Source: Curtobacterium sp. 458 (GTDB lineage: Bacteria > Actinomycetota > Actinomycetes > Actinomycetales > Microbacteriaceae). Taken from it: DNA of 64,000 nt. The notes beneath the pieces were generated by a model, which was not told where the DNA came from, ran no database searches, and worked only from the letters and a program-made list of their open reading frames with translations. A program made the position numbers and the translations under genes. Below are positions 54,290-62,086 of the stretch, one piece after another. The stretch covers positions 3,424,687 to 3,488,686 of the forward strand of contig NZ_CP129104.1 in NCBI RefSeq assembly GCF_030406605.1, given 5' to 3'. Numbering within the stretch: position 1 is the first letter of the stretch; every line of letters begins with the position of its first letter.

Positions 54290-54580
54290 TCAGGCGCCGG
54301 ATGACGCCTGCTTGGATGCACGAGCGGTCGGCTTGGCGGTCTTGCCGCCCAACACGGCCTCGATCGCGTTGCGGCGCGTCTCGGCGTCACGTTCGATCTC
54401 GGCACGTACCTGCTCAGCACGCCTCAGCACGGCCGGGGCGGACTTGCTCTTCTCGACCCAGTGCTCCAGCGCGAGCCGTGTCTCTTCCGTGAGAGAGCGC
54501 TCGTTCAGCTGCGCCAGGATCTCGAGCTGAGCCCGGGTTCCGTCGCTCATGCGCACTGACAGTGGGCGCAGCGGCCCCAT
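54290..54580 (-). CDS. Ribbon-helix-helix DNA-binding protein
   Basis: A 96-residue protein with the beta strand PLSVRMSDGT followed by helices AQLEILAQLNERSLTEETRL and ALEHWV, the pattern of CopG/Arc-type repressors found on plasmids and islands, with a Lys/Ala-rich tail. The ATG at 54580 is preferred because it includes the whole beta strand. A later ATG at 54550 overlaps the stop of the 27-codon ORF (ATGA) and would lose that strand. Its target is unknown; it may repress its own promoter. Confidence 0.65.
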   Translation of the reverse strand: MGPLRPLSVRMSDGTRAQLEILAQLNERSLTEETRLALEHWVEKSKSAPAVLRRAEQVRAEIERDAETRRNAIEAVLGGKTAKPTARASKQASSGA

Positions 54581-54630
54581 GCGTTCTCGTGCATCGTGCC
54601 GCCCATCGCGGCGGCGGTCTCCTCGCTCAT
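54547..54630 (-). CDS. Possible 27-residue Cys-rich microprotein
   Basis: An ORF from ATG 54630, preceded by a perfect GGAGGT with 6-base spacing, encodes MSEETAAAMGGTMHENAWGR followed by CAHCQCA. The C-x-x-C-x-C tail could bind a metal. It overlaps the beginning of the ribbon-helix-helix gene in another frame and ends in ATGA with an internal Met of that gene. It may be a leader that couples translation, or a real peptide. Confidence 0.4.
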   Translation of the reverse strand: MSEETAAAMGGTMHENAWGRCAHCQCA

Positions 54631-54818
54631 GGCGAGACCTCCTTCAAGCGAGCGACCCGCGATCCAGGACGGATCACGTTCAAGTCGCTCTGCATGAACG
54701 AGGACTCGTGATTATGACGGGCTAGACGGCAGCGTCAATATTCCGTTCGGGAACGTTGTAATTCCTACGGCACGAGAAGCCTTGAAAAGCAAAAGCACTT
54801 CCCGCATAGTCAAAGCAC

Positions 54819-55112
54819 ATGAGATGGGTACAACTTGATACAGATACGTCAATAGCAACCTTGGAACAGACGAATCAACGCGGCTTCACTATCGTCGAGT
54901 TGCTGATTGTGATTGTGGTCATCGCAATACTGGCGGCAATCTCGATTGTTGCTTACTCGGGCATACAGAACCGAGCGAACGACAGTGCAGTCCGGAGTGA
55001 TATGCGCTCAACATACGTCCGAATCCTGGAGTTCACGACGCTCAATGGGCGGCTCCCCACGTCTCAACCTGAGATCAATCAAACGTTTTGTGCATCCAGG
55101 GGATCCTATACC
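54819..55112 (+). pseudogene. 5' fragment of a type IV prepilin gene
   Basis: From ATG 54819 the frame encodes a prepilin: a 20-residue leader, the peptidase site QRGFTIVELL with the obligatory Glu at +5, a hydrophobic helix (VIVVIAILAAISIVAYSGIQ) and the start of a pilin head up to about QPEINQTFCASRGSY. It then continues without a stop into a different, chromosome-like protein sequence from 55113, so the pilin C-terminus is missing. Base composition is clearly AT-richer than the surroundings, suggesting transfer. The upstream gap 54643-54818 is AT-rich and holds no gene. Confidence 0.65.
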
Positions 55113-55406
55113 ATGAGCGACGACTTCACATACGAAGACGAACTGGCCGCCGGTCGCGAGATCTGGAAACTGGTCTCGACCATTCTCGGCATGCCCGAGG
55201 GCACCGAGGACGCGCGCGAGTACTGGCCGGAGGCCATGCAAGGCACGGGACTGCTACTCGGCATGCTCTACAAGCTCGCCAACGAGCTGAACGAGCACCA
55301 CAACGAGTGCGACGCGACGATGCCGGCGACGACGCGACATCTCATTCAGCAGGTACTCGCCCACGAAGATCTTATTCGAGATACATGGCAGAGCGCCTTG
55401 CACTGA
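55113..55406 (+). CDS. Small helical hypothetical protein fused in frame to the pilin fragment
   Basis: A 97-residue segment starting at ATG 55113: MSDDFTYEDELAAGREIWKL and further amphipathic helices ending DLIRDTWQSALH. It is probably the native N-terminus of an island gene, because its composition matches the recombinase rather than the pilin. It stays in frame with the pilin piece, so a 195-residue chimera could be made. I do not recognise the family. Its end overlaps the recombinase fragment by 22 bases, as genes in one operon do. Confidence 0.55.
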   Translation: MSDDFTYEDELAAGREIWKLVSTILGMPEGTEDAREYWPEAMQGTGLLLGMLYKLANELNEHHNECDATMPATTRHLIQQVLAHEDLIRDTWQSALH

Positions 55407-56843
55407 CTCGTGTTCGTCGCTCACCCACGGCCCGGGGCTCTGGCTATAAGCCGGACGCCTCGGGCCCGCAGTTCAAGAAGATGCTCCGCTACATCGACGA
55501 GCACCCCGACGTGAAGTACGTCATCCTCTACATGCGCTCCCGCGTCTTCCGAAACCACCTCGACGCCGCGATGGTCAAGCGGCAGCTCCGCGCCAAGGGT
55601 GTCGAGCTCGTTTCCGCCAAGGAGAACTTCGGCGACGGCTACATGGGCGATGCGATGGAAGCCATCACCGACGTCGTCAACGAGCTCCAGGTCCGCATTA
55701 GCGGTGAGGACATCAAGATCAAGATGGCCCACAAGGTCGAACGCGGCGGAACCGTCGGACGCGCCAAGCTCGGCTACCTCAACGCCCGCAAGGACTTCGA
55801 CGGGCGCCTCGTCAACACCATCGACGTCGACCCGAACCGAGCACCGCTCATCCGCTGGGCATTCGAGCAGTACGCCACCGGACAGCACTCGATCACGCAG
55901 CTCCAGATGATGCTAGAAGATCAGGGGCTCACCACTCGGCCCTCGAGTAAGCGACCCGCCCGGCCACTGTCGAGCAGCCAGCTGGCGATCATCCTGCGCG
56001 ACCCGTACTACACCGGCGTCATCCGCTACGAAGGTCGCCTCTATCCGGGACGCCACGAACCGATCATCGGCAAAGAGCTGTTCCTCGCAGTCCAGAAGGT
56101 GCTCGATGGCCGCAACCGCAAGGGCGATCGCGACCGCACGCACTTTCCACTTCCTTCGCGGACTCCTGTACTGCGCCGAGTGTCGCGAGGCAGGACGTGA
56201 CAGTCGCCTTGTCTACAGCCAGAACACCGGCAACGGCGGCACCTACGAGTACTACGTCTGCACCGCCAAGCAGCGCGGCCTCTGCACCATGCGCACCGTC
56301 CGCCTCGACGAAGCCGAAGCAGCGGTCGCACGCGCCGTCGCATCGCAGCGATTCCCGGAGACCGAGCTGGCAGACATCCGCGATGAGGTGCGCCGCGCGC
56401 TCGTCGACATGCAGGCTGCCGACATCGAGGAGAAGGACGCACTCCGTGCGCGGCTCCGTACACTCGAAGAGCAGGAGGACCGCCTGGTCGAGCTCGCCGC
56501 CGAAGGCACCATCGCGAGCAGCAAGCTCCGCGACCGGCTGGAGTCCGTCACGATGCAGAAGGGCGCCATCGCCGAAAGTCTGGCCCGCACCGGCAGCCGC
56601 ATCCAGCGCGGCGCCGACATGGTCTTCGCCTACGTCGACCTGCTTGATGATCCGGCCGAGCTGTACGAAAGCATCGTCGACAGCGCGAAGCGCGACTTGC
56701 TCGGCGCATTCTTCGACCGCATCGACGTCCTCGTCAGCGACGATGACCTGCGCATCTCGCCCCAGCGGACGGAGATCAACGAAGCGCTGCACGAGTGGAA
56801 GTCCCAGCACAGCTTCAACTCGCAGCCTGAGACTTTTGAAGAA
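55385..56843 (+). pseudogene. Decayed large serine recombinase
   Basis: The first frame (55385-56150) covers the middle of a large serine recombinase: the back of the resolvase domain (YVILYMRSRVFRNHLDAAMV, VELVSAKENFGDGYMGDAME) and the Recombinase domain (PLIRWAFEQYATGQHSITQL, DPYYTGVIRYEGR). The N-terminal 50-60 residues with the catalytic Ser motif are missing or collapsed to MAERLALTRVRRSPTARG. Near 56144-56146 (TTT) one extra base shifts the frame; the continuation has the zinc-ribbon (LLYCAEC...CTAKQRGLCTM) and coiled-coil (ADIEEKDALRARLRTLEEQE). No stop follows until 56967-56969 inside tRNA-Pro. The enzyme cannot be active. Confidence 0.85.
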
Positions 56844-56849
56844 ACGAGA

Positions 56850-56879
56850 AGAGCCTCCCGCATTTCTGCGGAAGGCTCT
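56850..56879 (-). terminator. Terminator of tRNA-Pro
   Basis: AGAGCCTCCCGCA and TGCGGAAGGCTCT form a 13-bp stem with one mismatch around TTTC. On the minus strand, downstream of the tRNA, it is followed by TTCTCGTTTCTTC, a T-rich tail. It marks where core chromosome resumes right of the island. Confidence 0.7.
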
Positions 56880-56931
56880 CCTGCTGACCTAAACCGGCTC
56901 ACTCAGTCCAAAGGTTTGAATAAGCCTGTAT

Positions 56932-57008
<77 letters not shown>

Positions 57009-57121
57009 CGAGGCCCGACGAGCGGACCCCACTGCCCCGTCCGGAGCAGCCCGACCAGCATAGCGGACGCCGGACCCTCCCCGTGCACGCCCCGTGGAGC
57101 CGCCGCTCGTAGGGTGTCCTG

Positions 57122-58609
57122 ATGCCCACCCGCACCACCCGTCTCGCCATCGCCCTGACGACCGCCGGACTGCTGCTCGGAGCCGCGGGCTGCACGGGAG
57201 CCGGGCCGGACACGCCCCGTGCCACGCTCGCCGCTGCAGCGTCGGACACGGTGACGGTCGTCGACCAGGCAGACGCCGCCGAACGGTCGGTCCGGGCGAG
57301 TCGCGCCCTCTTCGCGTCTACGCCGGGTGCCGTGGTCGCACCGGCCGACGACGCGAGTGCGGTCGCGGCGGCAGCGAAGGCGGCGGAACGCGCGCACGTG
57401 CCTGTTCTCGTGACCGACGGCGACGGCGACGACAGCCGCGCGGCGCGCGACGTCGCCCGAGAGCTCGACCGCCTCGGCGCCCGCTGGTACCAGGCCGAGG
57501 GCGACGTGACCCTCGACACTGACGTCGAGCAGCGGGAGGCGCCGGAGGGGACGCACGCGCCGGGCTCGACCCGTGCCTCCCGGCCGGTGACGGTGGTGGT
57601 GGCGGACCGTAGCGCGGACGCAGCGGTCGTCGCGACCGCACGCGCTGCCGGTGCACGCGTCGTGGCGATGCCCGACGGCGTCAGCGACCCGGCGGCCGCG
57701 CCCGACGTGGTGACGGCGCTGCACGAGCGGAAGGGCCACCCCACCGTGCTCGTGGGGACGACGTTCGACGCGCTGGCGGACCCGGACTGGACGGTGCGCG
57801 CCGCGGAGAGCGGCTGGCAGCTGCCGCACGGCGGTCAGCGCCCGTTCGACGGCCACCGCTACGTCGCCCTGTACGGCGCACCCGGCGCGCCGGTGCTCGG
57901 TGTCCTCGGTGAGCAGGACCCGGAGGCGACGGTCGCGCGGGCGGAACGGCTCGCCCACCGCTACGACGACGTGTCGGACGAGCCGGTCACGCCCGCGATG
58001 GAGGTCATCGCGACCGTGGCTGCTGGTGACGCCGGTTCGGACGGCGACTACTCGAGCGAGCTGCCGGTGTCGACGCTCGAGCCGTACGTGGACGCCGCGC
58101 ACGACGCGGGGATGCCGGTGATCCTCGACCTCCAGCCCGGCCGGTCGGACTTCCTCGCCCAGGCGAAGCGCTACGAGTCACTGCTGTCGAAGCCGGGCGT
58201 GTGGCTCGCGCTCGACCCGGAGTGGCGGCTGACGAAGGACCAGGTGCCGCTCCGACAGATCGGCAGTGTGAGCGCCGACGAGGTGAACCGCACGGCGGAC
58301 TGGCTCGCCGACCTCGTGCGGTCGAAGGGGCTGCCACCGAAGGCGTTCGTGCTCCACCAGTTCCGCTCGACGATGATCCAGGACCGCTCCTCGCTGGAGC
58401 AGCACCCGGAGCTCGACGTGCTCATCCACGTCGACGGGCAGGGGTCGCAACCGGAGAAGCAGGCGACGTGGAAGGCGCTGCACGAGGGCGCACCCGCCGA
58501 CGTGCACTGGGGCTGGAAGAACTTCATCGACGAGGACCAGCCGATGCTGTCGCCGGAGCAGACGATGCGGGACGTGCGGCCGAGTCCGGCGCTCATCACC
58601 TACCAGTGA
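57122..58609 (+). CDS. Secreted lipoprotein with cell-surface/wall-binding-type repeats
   Basis: A 495-residue lipoprotein: signal peptide IALTTAGLLLGAAGC with the lipobox Cys at about residue 24. The first 250 residues have repeated Rossmann-like segments (ALFASTPGAVVAPADDASAV, HPTVLVGTTFDALADP) similar to cell wall-binding repeat 2 proteins. The C-terminal 200 residues contain MPVILDLQPGRSDFLAQAKR and VWLALDPEWRLTKDQVP, a conserved actinobacterial surface domain of unknown activity. A linker (about residues 138-155) overlaps a palindromic repeat (57533-57582) that may have entered the gene. Anchored outside the membrane. Confidence 0.8.
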   Translation: MPTRTTRLAIALTTAGLLLGAAGCTGAGPDTPRATLAAAASDTVTVVDQADAAERSVRASRALFASTPGAVVAPADDASAVAAAAKAAERAHVPVLVTDGDGDDSRAARDVARELDRLGARWYQAEGDVTLDTDVEQREAPEGTHAPGSTRASRPVTVVVADRSADAAVVATARAAGARVVAMPDGVSDPAAAPDVVTALHERKGHPTVLVGTTFDALADPDWTVRAAESGWQLPHGGQRPFDGHRYVALYGAPGAPVLGVLGEQDPEATVARAERLAHRYDDVSDEPVTPAMEVIATVAAGDAGSDGDYSSELPVSTLEPYVDAAHDAGMPVILDLQPGRSDFLAQAKRYESLLSKPGVWLALDPEWRLTKDQVPLRQIGSVSADEVNRTADWLADLVRSKGLPPKAFVLHQFRSTMIQDRSSLEQHPELDVLIHVDGQGSQPEKQATWKALHEGAPADVHWGWKNFIDEDQPMLSPEQTMRDVRPSPALITYQ

Positions 58610-58692
58610 GGCGCCCTGTGGACAGGGGCACGTCCTCCACAGCCGGGAGGCTCGGGTCGGCTTCCGTCGGTCGCTCCTGACACGATGGGGTC

Positions 58693-60882
58693 ATGGACTC
58701 CCCCGACACGGCTCCGACCGTCGACCCACCCGTCGCGGGTGGTGCGCTGCCCGCCGGCATCGCTCCGCCGTCGGCGGACATCGCGGCCGAGGCGCAGCAG
58801 GCGCTCGCTGCGCTCACGGGTCGGCCCGACGCGGTGTTCCACCCCGGGCAGCTCGAGGCGATCTCGGCGCTCGTGGAGCACCGGCAGCGTGCGCTCGTCG
58901 TGCAGCGCACCGGGTGGGGCAAGTCCGCGGTGTACTTCCTCGCGACGCTGTTGCTCCGGCGGCGCGGGGGTGGGCCGACCGTGCTCGTGTCGCCGCTCCT
59001 CGCGCTGATGCGCGACCAGGTGGCCGCGGCCGCCCGTGCCGGGGTGCGAGCGGTGTCGATCAACTCCGCGAACGCACACGAGTGGGGTGAGACGCAGGCG
59101 GCGCTCGCCCGTGACGAGGTCGACGTGCTGCTCGTCTCCCCCGAGCGGCTCAACAACCCGCGCTTCCGCGACGAGCAGCTGCCGACGCTGATCGCGCGCA
59201 TGGGCATGCTCGTCGTGGACGAGGCGCACTGCATCTCCGACTGGGGCCACGACTTCCGCCCGGACTACCGGCGGCTCGCCGAGCTCATCCGTTCGCTGCC
59301 GCACGGTGTGCCGGTGCTCGCCACGACCGCCACCGCGAACGAGCGCGTGGTCGAGGACGTCGCCGAGCAGCTGACCGCCGGCCCGGACGACCCCGTGTTC
59401 ACGATCCGCGGGTCGCTCGCGCGGGCGTCGCTCCGGCTCGGGGTGCTCACGCTGCCGGACGCACGGCAGCGGCTCGGCTGGCTGCTGGCCCACCTCGGTG
59501 ACCTCCCCGGCAGCGGCATCATCTACACGCTGACGGTCTCCGCTGCCGAGGACATCGCGCGGCTGCTGCGCGAGAACGGGTACGCCGTCCGCGCCTACAC
59601 GGGCCGTACGGACACCGAGGAACGTGAGCAGCTCGAGCAGCAGCTCAAGGGCAACGAGCTGAAGGCGCTGGTCGCCACGAGCGCGCTCGGCATGGGCTTC
59701 GACAAGCCGGACCTCGGGTTCGTCGTGCACGTCGGGGCGCCGTCCTCCCCCGTCGCCTACTACCAGCAGATCGGCCGTGCCGGGCGTGCGACCGACAACG
59801 CCGACGTGCTGCTCCTGCCCGGTCGCGAGGACACCGAGATCTGGCAGTACTTCGCCAGCGCGTCGATGCCGACCGAGCCGCGAGCGGCAGCGGTGCTCGA
59901 CGCCCTGTCCACGTCCGGATCGGCTCTCTCCACCGTCGCGCTGGAGGGACTGGTCGACATCAAGCGGTCCACGCTCGAGCTCCTGCTCAAGGTCCTCGAC
60001 GTCGACGGTGCCGTGCAGCGGGTCACCGGCGGATGGGTCGCAACGGGTCAGCGGTGGGAGTACGACGCCCCGCGGTACGAGCGGGTCGCCGCGGCCCGTG
60101 CTGCCGAGGCCGCGTCGATGCTCACGTACGAGTCCACGTCGGCGTGCCGGATGCAGCTCCTGCAGCAGGACCTCGACGACCCCTCCGCGGAGCCCTGCGG
60201 TCGCTGTGACAACTGCGCGGGTGTCTGGTACCCGGTCGACGTCTCGTCCTCCGATGCCTCGGGTGCGGCCGCTGCGCTCGACAAGGTCGGGGTCGAGATT
60301 GCGCCGCGCGCCCAGTGGCCGTCGGGCATGAGCGCGCTCGGCGTCCCGGTCCGCGGCAAGATCGGTGCCGACGAGCTCGTCGAGCCCGGGCGTGCAGTCG
60401 CCCGTCTGACCGACCTCGGCTGGGGCGGTCCCCTGCGTGCGCTCTTCGCCGCGACGACGCCCGACGGCCCGGTGTCGAAGGAGCTCGTCGACGGGTGCGT
60501 CCGCGCGCTCAAGGACTGGCCGTGGGTCGAGCGACCCACGGGGGTGGTCGCGATGTCGTCCCGGTCACGACCGTCGCTCGTCGCGTCCGTGGCCGAGGCC
60601 ATCGCCACCATCGGTCGGCTGCAGTTCCTCGGGACGCTCGACCGGTCCGGGGGAACGCCACGGGGCGACGGCGCGACGAACAGCGCCTACCGGCTCTCCG
60701 GCGTGTGGGACACCTTCGTCGTCGGCTCGGAGTTGGCGGCCGCCCTGCAGTCGCACGAGGGGCCCGTGCTGCTCGTGGACGACCTCGTCGACAGCCGGTG
60801 GACCATGACGGTCGCGGGGCGGGAGCTCCGGCGGGCCGGGGCGTCGGCCGTGTTGCCGTTCGCGTTGGCGACGGTGGCCTGA
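58693..60882 (+). CDS. RecQ-family DNA helicase with C-terminal phosphoribosyltransferase-like domain
   Basis: A 729-residue helicase. Walker A region VVQRTGWGKSAVYFLA, motif II DEAHCISDWGHDFRPDYRRL (DEAH plus the RecQ-type aromatic-rich loop), motif III LATTATAN, motif VI QQIGRAGRA. A four-Cys zinc module follows: C at CRMQLLQQ and C-x-x-C-x-x-C in PCGRCDNC. The C-terminal 170 residues end with VLLVDDLVDSRWTMT, the PRPP-binding motif of type I phosphoribosyltransferases. The fusion occurs in other actinobacteria. It unwinds DNA 3' to 5' in repair; the role of the extra domain is unknown. Confidence 0.88.
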   Translation: MDSPDTAPTVDPPVAGGALPAGIAPPSADIAAEAQQALAALTGRPDAVFHPGQLEAISALVEHRQRALVVQRTGWGKSAVYFLATLLLRRRGGGPTVLVSPLLALMRDQVAAAARAGVRAVSINSANAHEWGETQAALARDEVDVLLVSPERLNNPRFRDEQLPTLIARMGMLVVDEAHCISDWGHDFRPDYRRLAELIRSLPHGVPVLATTATANERVVEDVAEQLTAGPDDPVFTIRGSLARASLRLGVLTLPDARQRLGWLLAHLGDLPGSGIIYTLTVSAAEDIARLLRENGYAVRAYTGRTDTEEREQLEQQLKGNELKALVATSALGMGFDKPDLGFVVHVGAPSSPVAYYQQIGRAGRATDNADVLLLPGREDTEIWQYFASASMPTEPRAAAVLDALSTSGSALSTVALEGLVDIKRSTLELLLKVLDVDGAVQRVTGGWVATGQRWEYDAPRYERVAAARAAEAASMLTYESTSACRMQLLQQDLDDPSAEPCGRCDNCAGVWYPVDVSSSDASGAAAALDKVGVEIAPRAQWPSGMSALGVPVRGKIGADELVEPGRAVARLTDLGWGGPLRALFAATTPDGPVSKELVDGCVRALKDWPWVERPTGVVAMSSRSRPSLVASVAEAIATIGRLQFLGTLDRSGGTPRGDGATNSAYRLSGVWDTFVVGSELAAALQSHEGPVLLVDDLVDSRWTMTVAGRELRRAGASAVLPFALATVA

Positions 60883-60904
60883 CCGCGCGGTCGGGCTCGC
60901 GGCC

Positions 60905-61022
60905 GCGCGCGGCGTCGGCTGCGCGCGGCGTCGGCTGCGCGCAACGTCGGTTCAGGCGCGGCGTCGGTTCAGGCGCGGCGTCGGTTCAGGCGTGGCGTCG
61001 GTTCAGGCGCGGCGTCGGCTGC
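60905..61022. repeat. Tandem GCGGCGTCGGTTCAGGC repeats
   Basis: After the helicase gene a 17-bp unit (GCGGCGTCGGTTCAGGC, with small changes) is repeated about four times (60944-61013), preceded by two copies of a related 14-bp unit GCGCGGCGTCGGCT. No coding role is seen; it fills the gap between convergent genes. Confidence 0.75.
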
Positions 61023-61037
61023 GGGCGTGGCGCCGGG

Positions 61038-61919
61038 TCAGGCGGCGCCGAGCGCTTCCAGTTCGGCCACGGCGTCCGGTGGCAGGTCGAACCCGGCCGA
61101 CGCGATGTTCTCGTGCAGGTGTTCCACCGACGACGTCCCCGGGATGAGCAGGATGTTCGGCGAGCGCTTCAGCAACCACGAGAGCGCCACCGTCAGCCGC
61201 GACACGTGCAGCCGGTCCGCGACCCGGTCGAGCGTCGCGTAGTCGATCGGCGAGAACCCGCCGAGTGGGAAGTACGGCACGTAGGCGATGCCCTGCTCCG
61301 CCGTCGCCTCGACCAGCGCCTCGTCCTCGCGCCGCGCCACGTTGAACATGTTCTGCACGCACACCACCGGGGCGATGCCCTGCGCTTCCGCGAGCTGCTC
61401 CGCCGTCACCGTCGAGACGCCGAGGTGCCGGATGACGCCCTGCTGCCGGAGCTCCGCGAGCGCCTCGAACTGCGGCGCCAGGCTGCCGGGCTCCGGCGCG
61501 TCGAAGCCACCGACCCGGAGGTTCACGACCTCGAGCTGCTCGAGCCCGAGTGTCCGGAGGTCGTCGTGCACCTGCTCGACCAGCTGCTCGGGTTCCCGCG
61601 CCTGGGGCCACCGCCCCTTGTCGTCCCGCCGGGTGCCGACCTTCGTCACGATGTGCAGTTCCTCGGGGTACGGGTGCAGGGCTTCGCGGATGAGTTCGTT
61701 CGTGACGTGCGGGCCGTAGAAGTCGGCCGTGTCGACGTGGGTGATGCCGGCGTCCACCACCGCACGGAGGACCCGGACCGCTTCGTCGTGGTCCTTCGGC
61801 GGGCCGAAGACGTTCGGGCCGGCAAGCTGCATGGCGCCGTACCCGAACCGGGTCAGCTCGAGGTCGTCGGCGAGGCGGTAGGTGCCACCGGGGAGCAGAG
61901 TGCTGGCGTCGTCGGTCAT
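61038..61919 (-). CDS. Aldo/keto reductase (copy 1)
   Basis: A 293-residue NADPH-dependent (beta/alpha)8 oxidoreductase. Family motifs: TRFGYGAMQLAGPNVFG, ITHVDTADFYGPH (Asp and Tyr of the tetrad), LHIVTKVGTR (Lys), and AQQ-less HFxxxN site near LELVNLRVGG, then SRLTVALSWLLKRSPNILLI with the cofactor loop. Copy 2 (62087-62959) is about 80 percent identical, so the pair arose by tandem duplication. The ATG at 61919 matches the start of copy 2; an ATG four codons earlier exists. Substrate unknown. Confidence 0.88.
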   Translation of the reverse strand: MTDDASTLLPGGTYRLADDLELTRFGYGAMQLAGPNVFGPPKDHDEAVRVLRAVVDAGITHVDTADFYGPHVTNELIREALHPYPEELHIVTKVGTRRDDKGRWPQAREPEQLVEQVHDDLRTLGLEQLEVVNLRVGGFDAPEPGSLAPQFEALAELRQQGVIRHLGVSTVTAEQLAEAQGIAPVVCVQNMFNVARREDEALVEATAEQGIAYVPYFPLGGFSPIDYATLDRVADRLHVSRLTVALSWLLKRSPNILLIPGTSSVEHLHENIASAGFDLPPDAVAELEALGAA

Positions 61920-62024
61920 GCCCCGAAGCATGCGCTGCGATCCCCCGTGCGAGCCGTGGCAGGTCGTCCCCCGGTCACCGAGCGCCGTCGCGGGACCGGC
62001 GTCGGGTGGCGGACGCATCCCCCA

Positions 62025-62070
62025 TCGGCCGGGAGGCACGGTGCGGGCCCGCACCGTGCCTCCCGGCCGA
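62025..62070. repeat. Perfect 46-bp palindrome between the aldo/keto reductase genes
   Basis: Each arm is 23 bases (TCGGCCGGGAGGCACGGTGC plus GGG), with the centre between 62047 and 62048. It should form a very stable hairpin in RNA of either strand. The core GGAGGCACGGTGC recurs at 31415-31427 and, inverted, at 31528-31540. It is most likely a mobile-type palindromic repeat that also ends transcription. Confidence 0.9.
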
Positions 62071-62086
62071 CAGACGGCGCAGCCCG

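Larger units (their letters stand above)
41428..56843. mobile_element. Genomic island (about 15.4 kb) with defence operon and decayed serine recombinase
   Basis: Base composition drops visibly and codon use changes between tctA/terminator and tRNA-Pro. The content is accessory: defence genes, a DUF3846 protein, a ribbon-helix-helix protein, broken pilin and recombinase genes. The recombinase lies at the right end next to the tRNA-Pro terminator. A 12-bp direct repeat (ACGAGAAGAGCC) at 41416-41427 and 56844-56855 frames the region and is used here for the approximate limits, though it may be chance because both copies lie in terminator arms. Boundaries are therefore uncertain by a few hundred bases. 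Mobility is likely lost. Confidence 0.6.

Noticed and set aside
54290..54550. ATG 54550 as start of the ribbon-helix-helix gene
   Set aside because: It would remove most of the beta strand LSVRM needed for the fold; kept only as an alternative because of the ATGA overlap.
60905..61022. CRISPR array
   Set aside because: Repeats are 14-17 bp, directly joined without unique spacers, and no cas genes are in the window.
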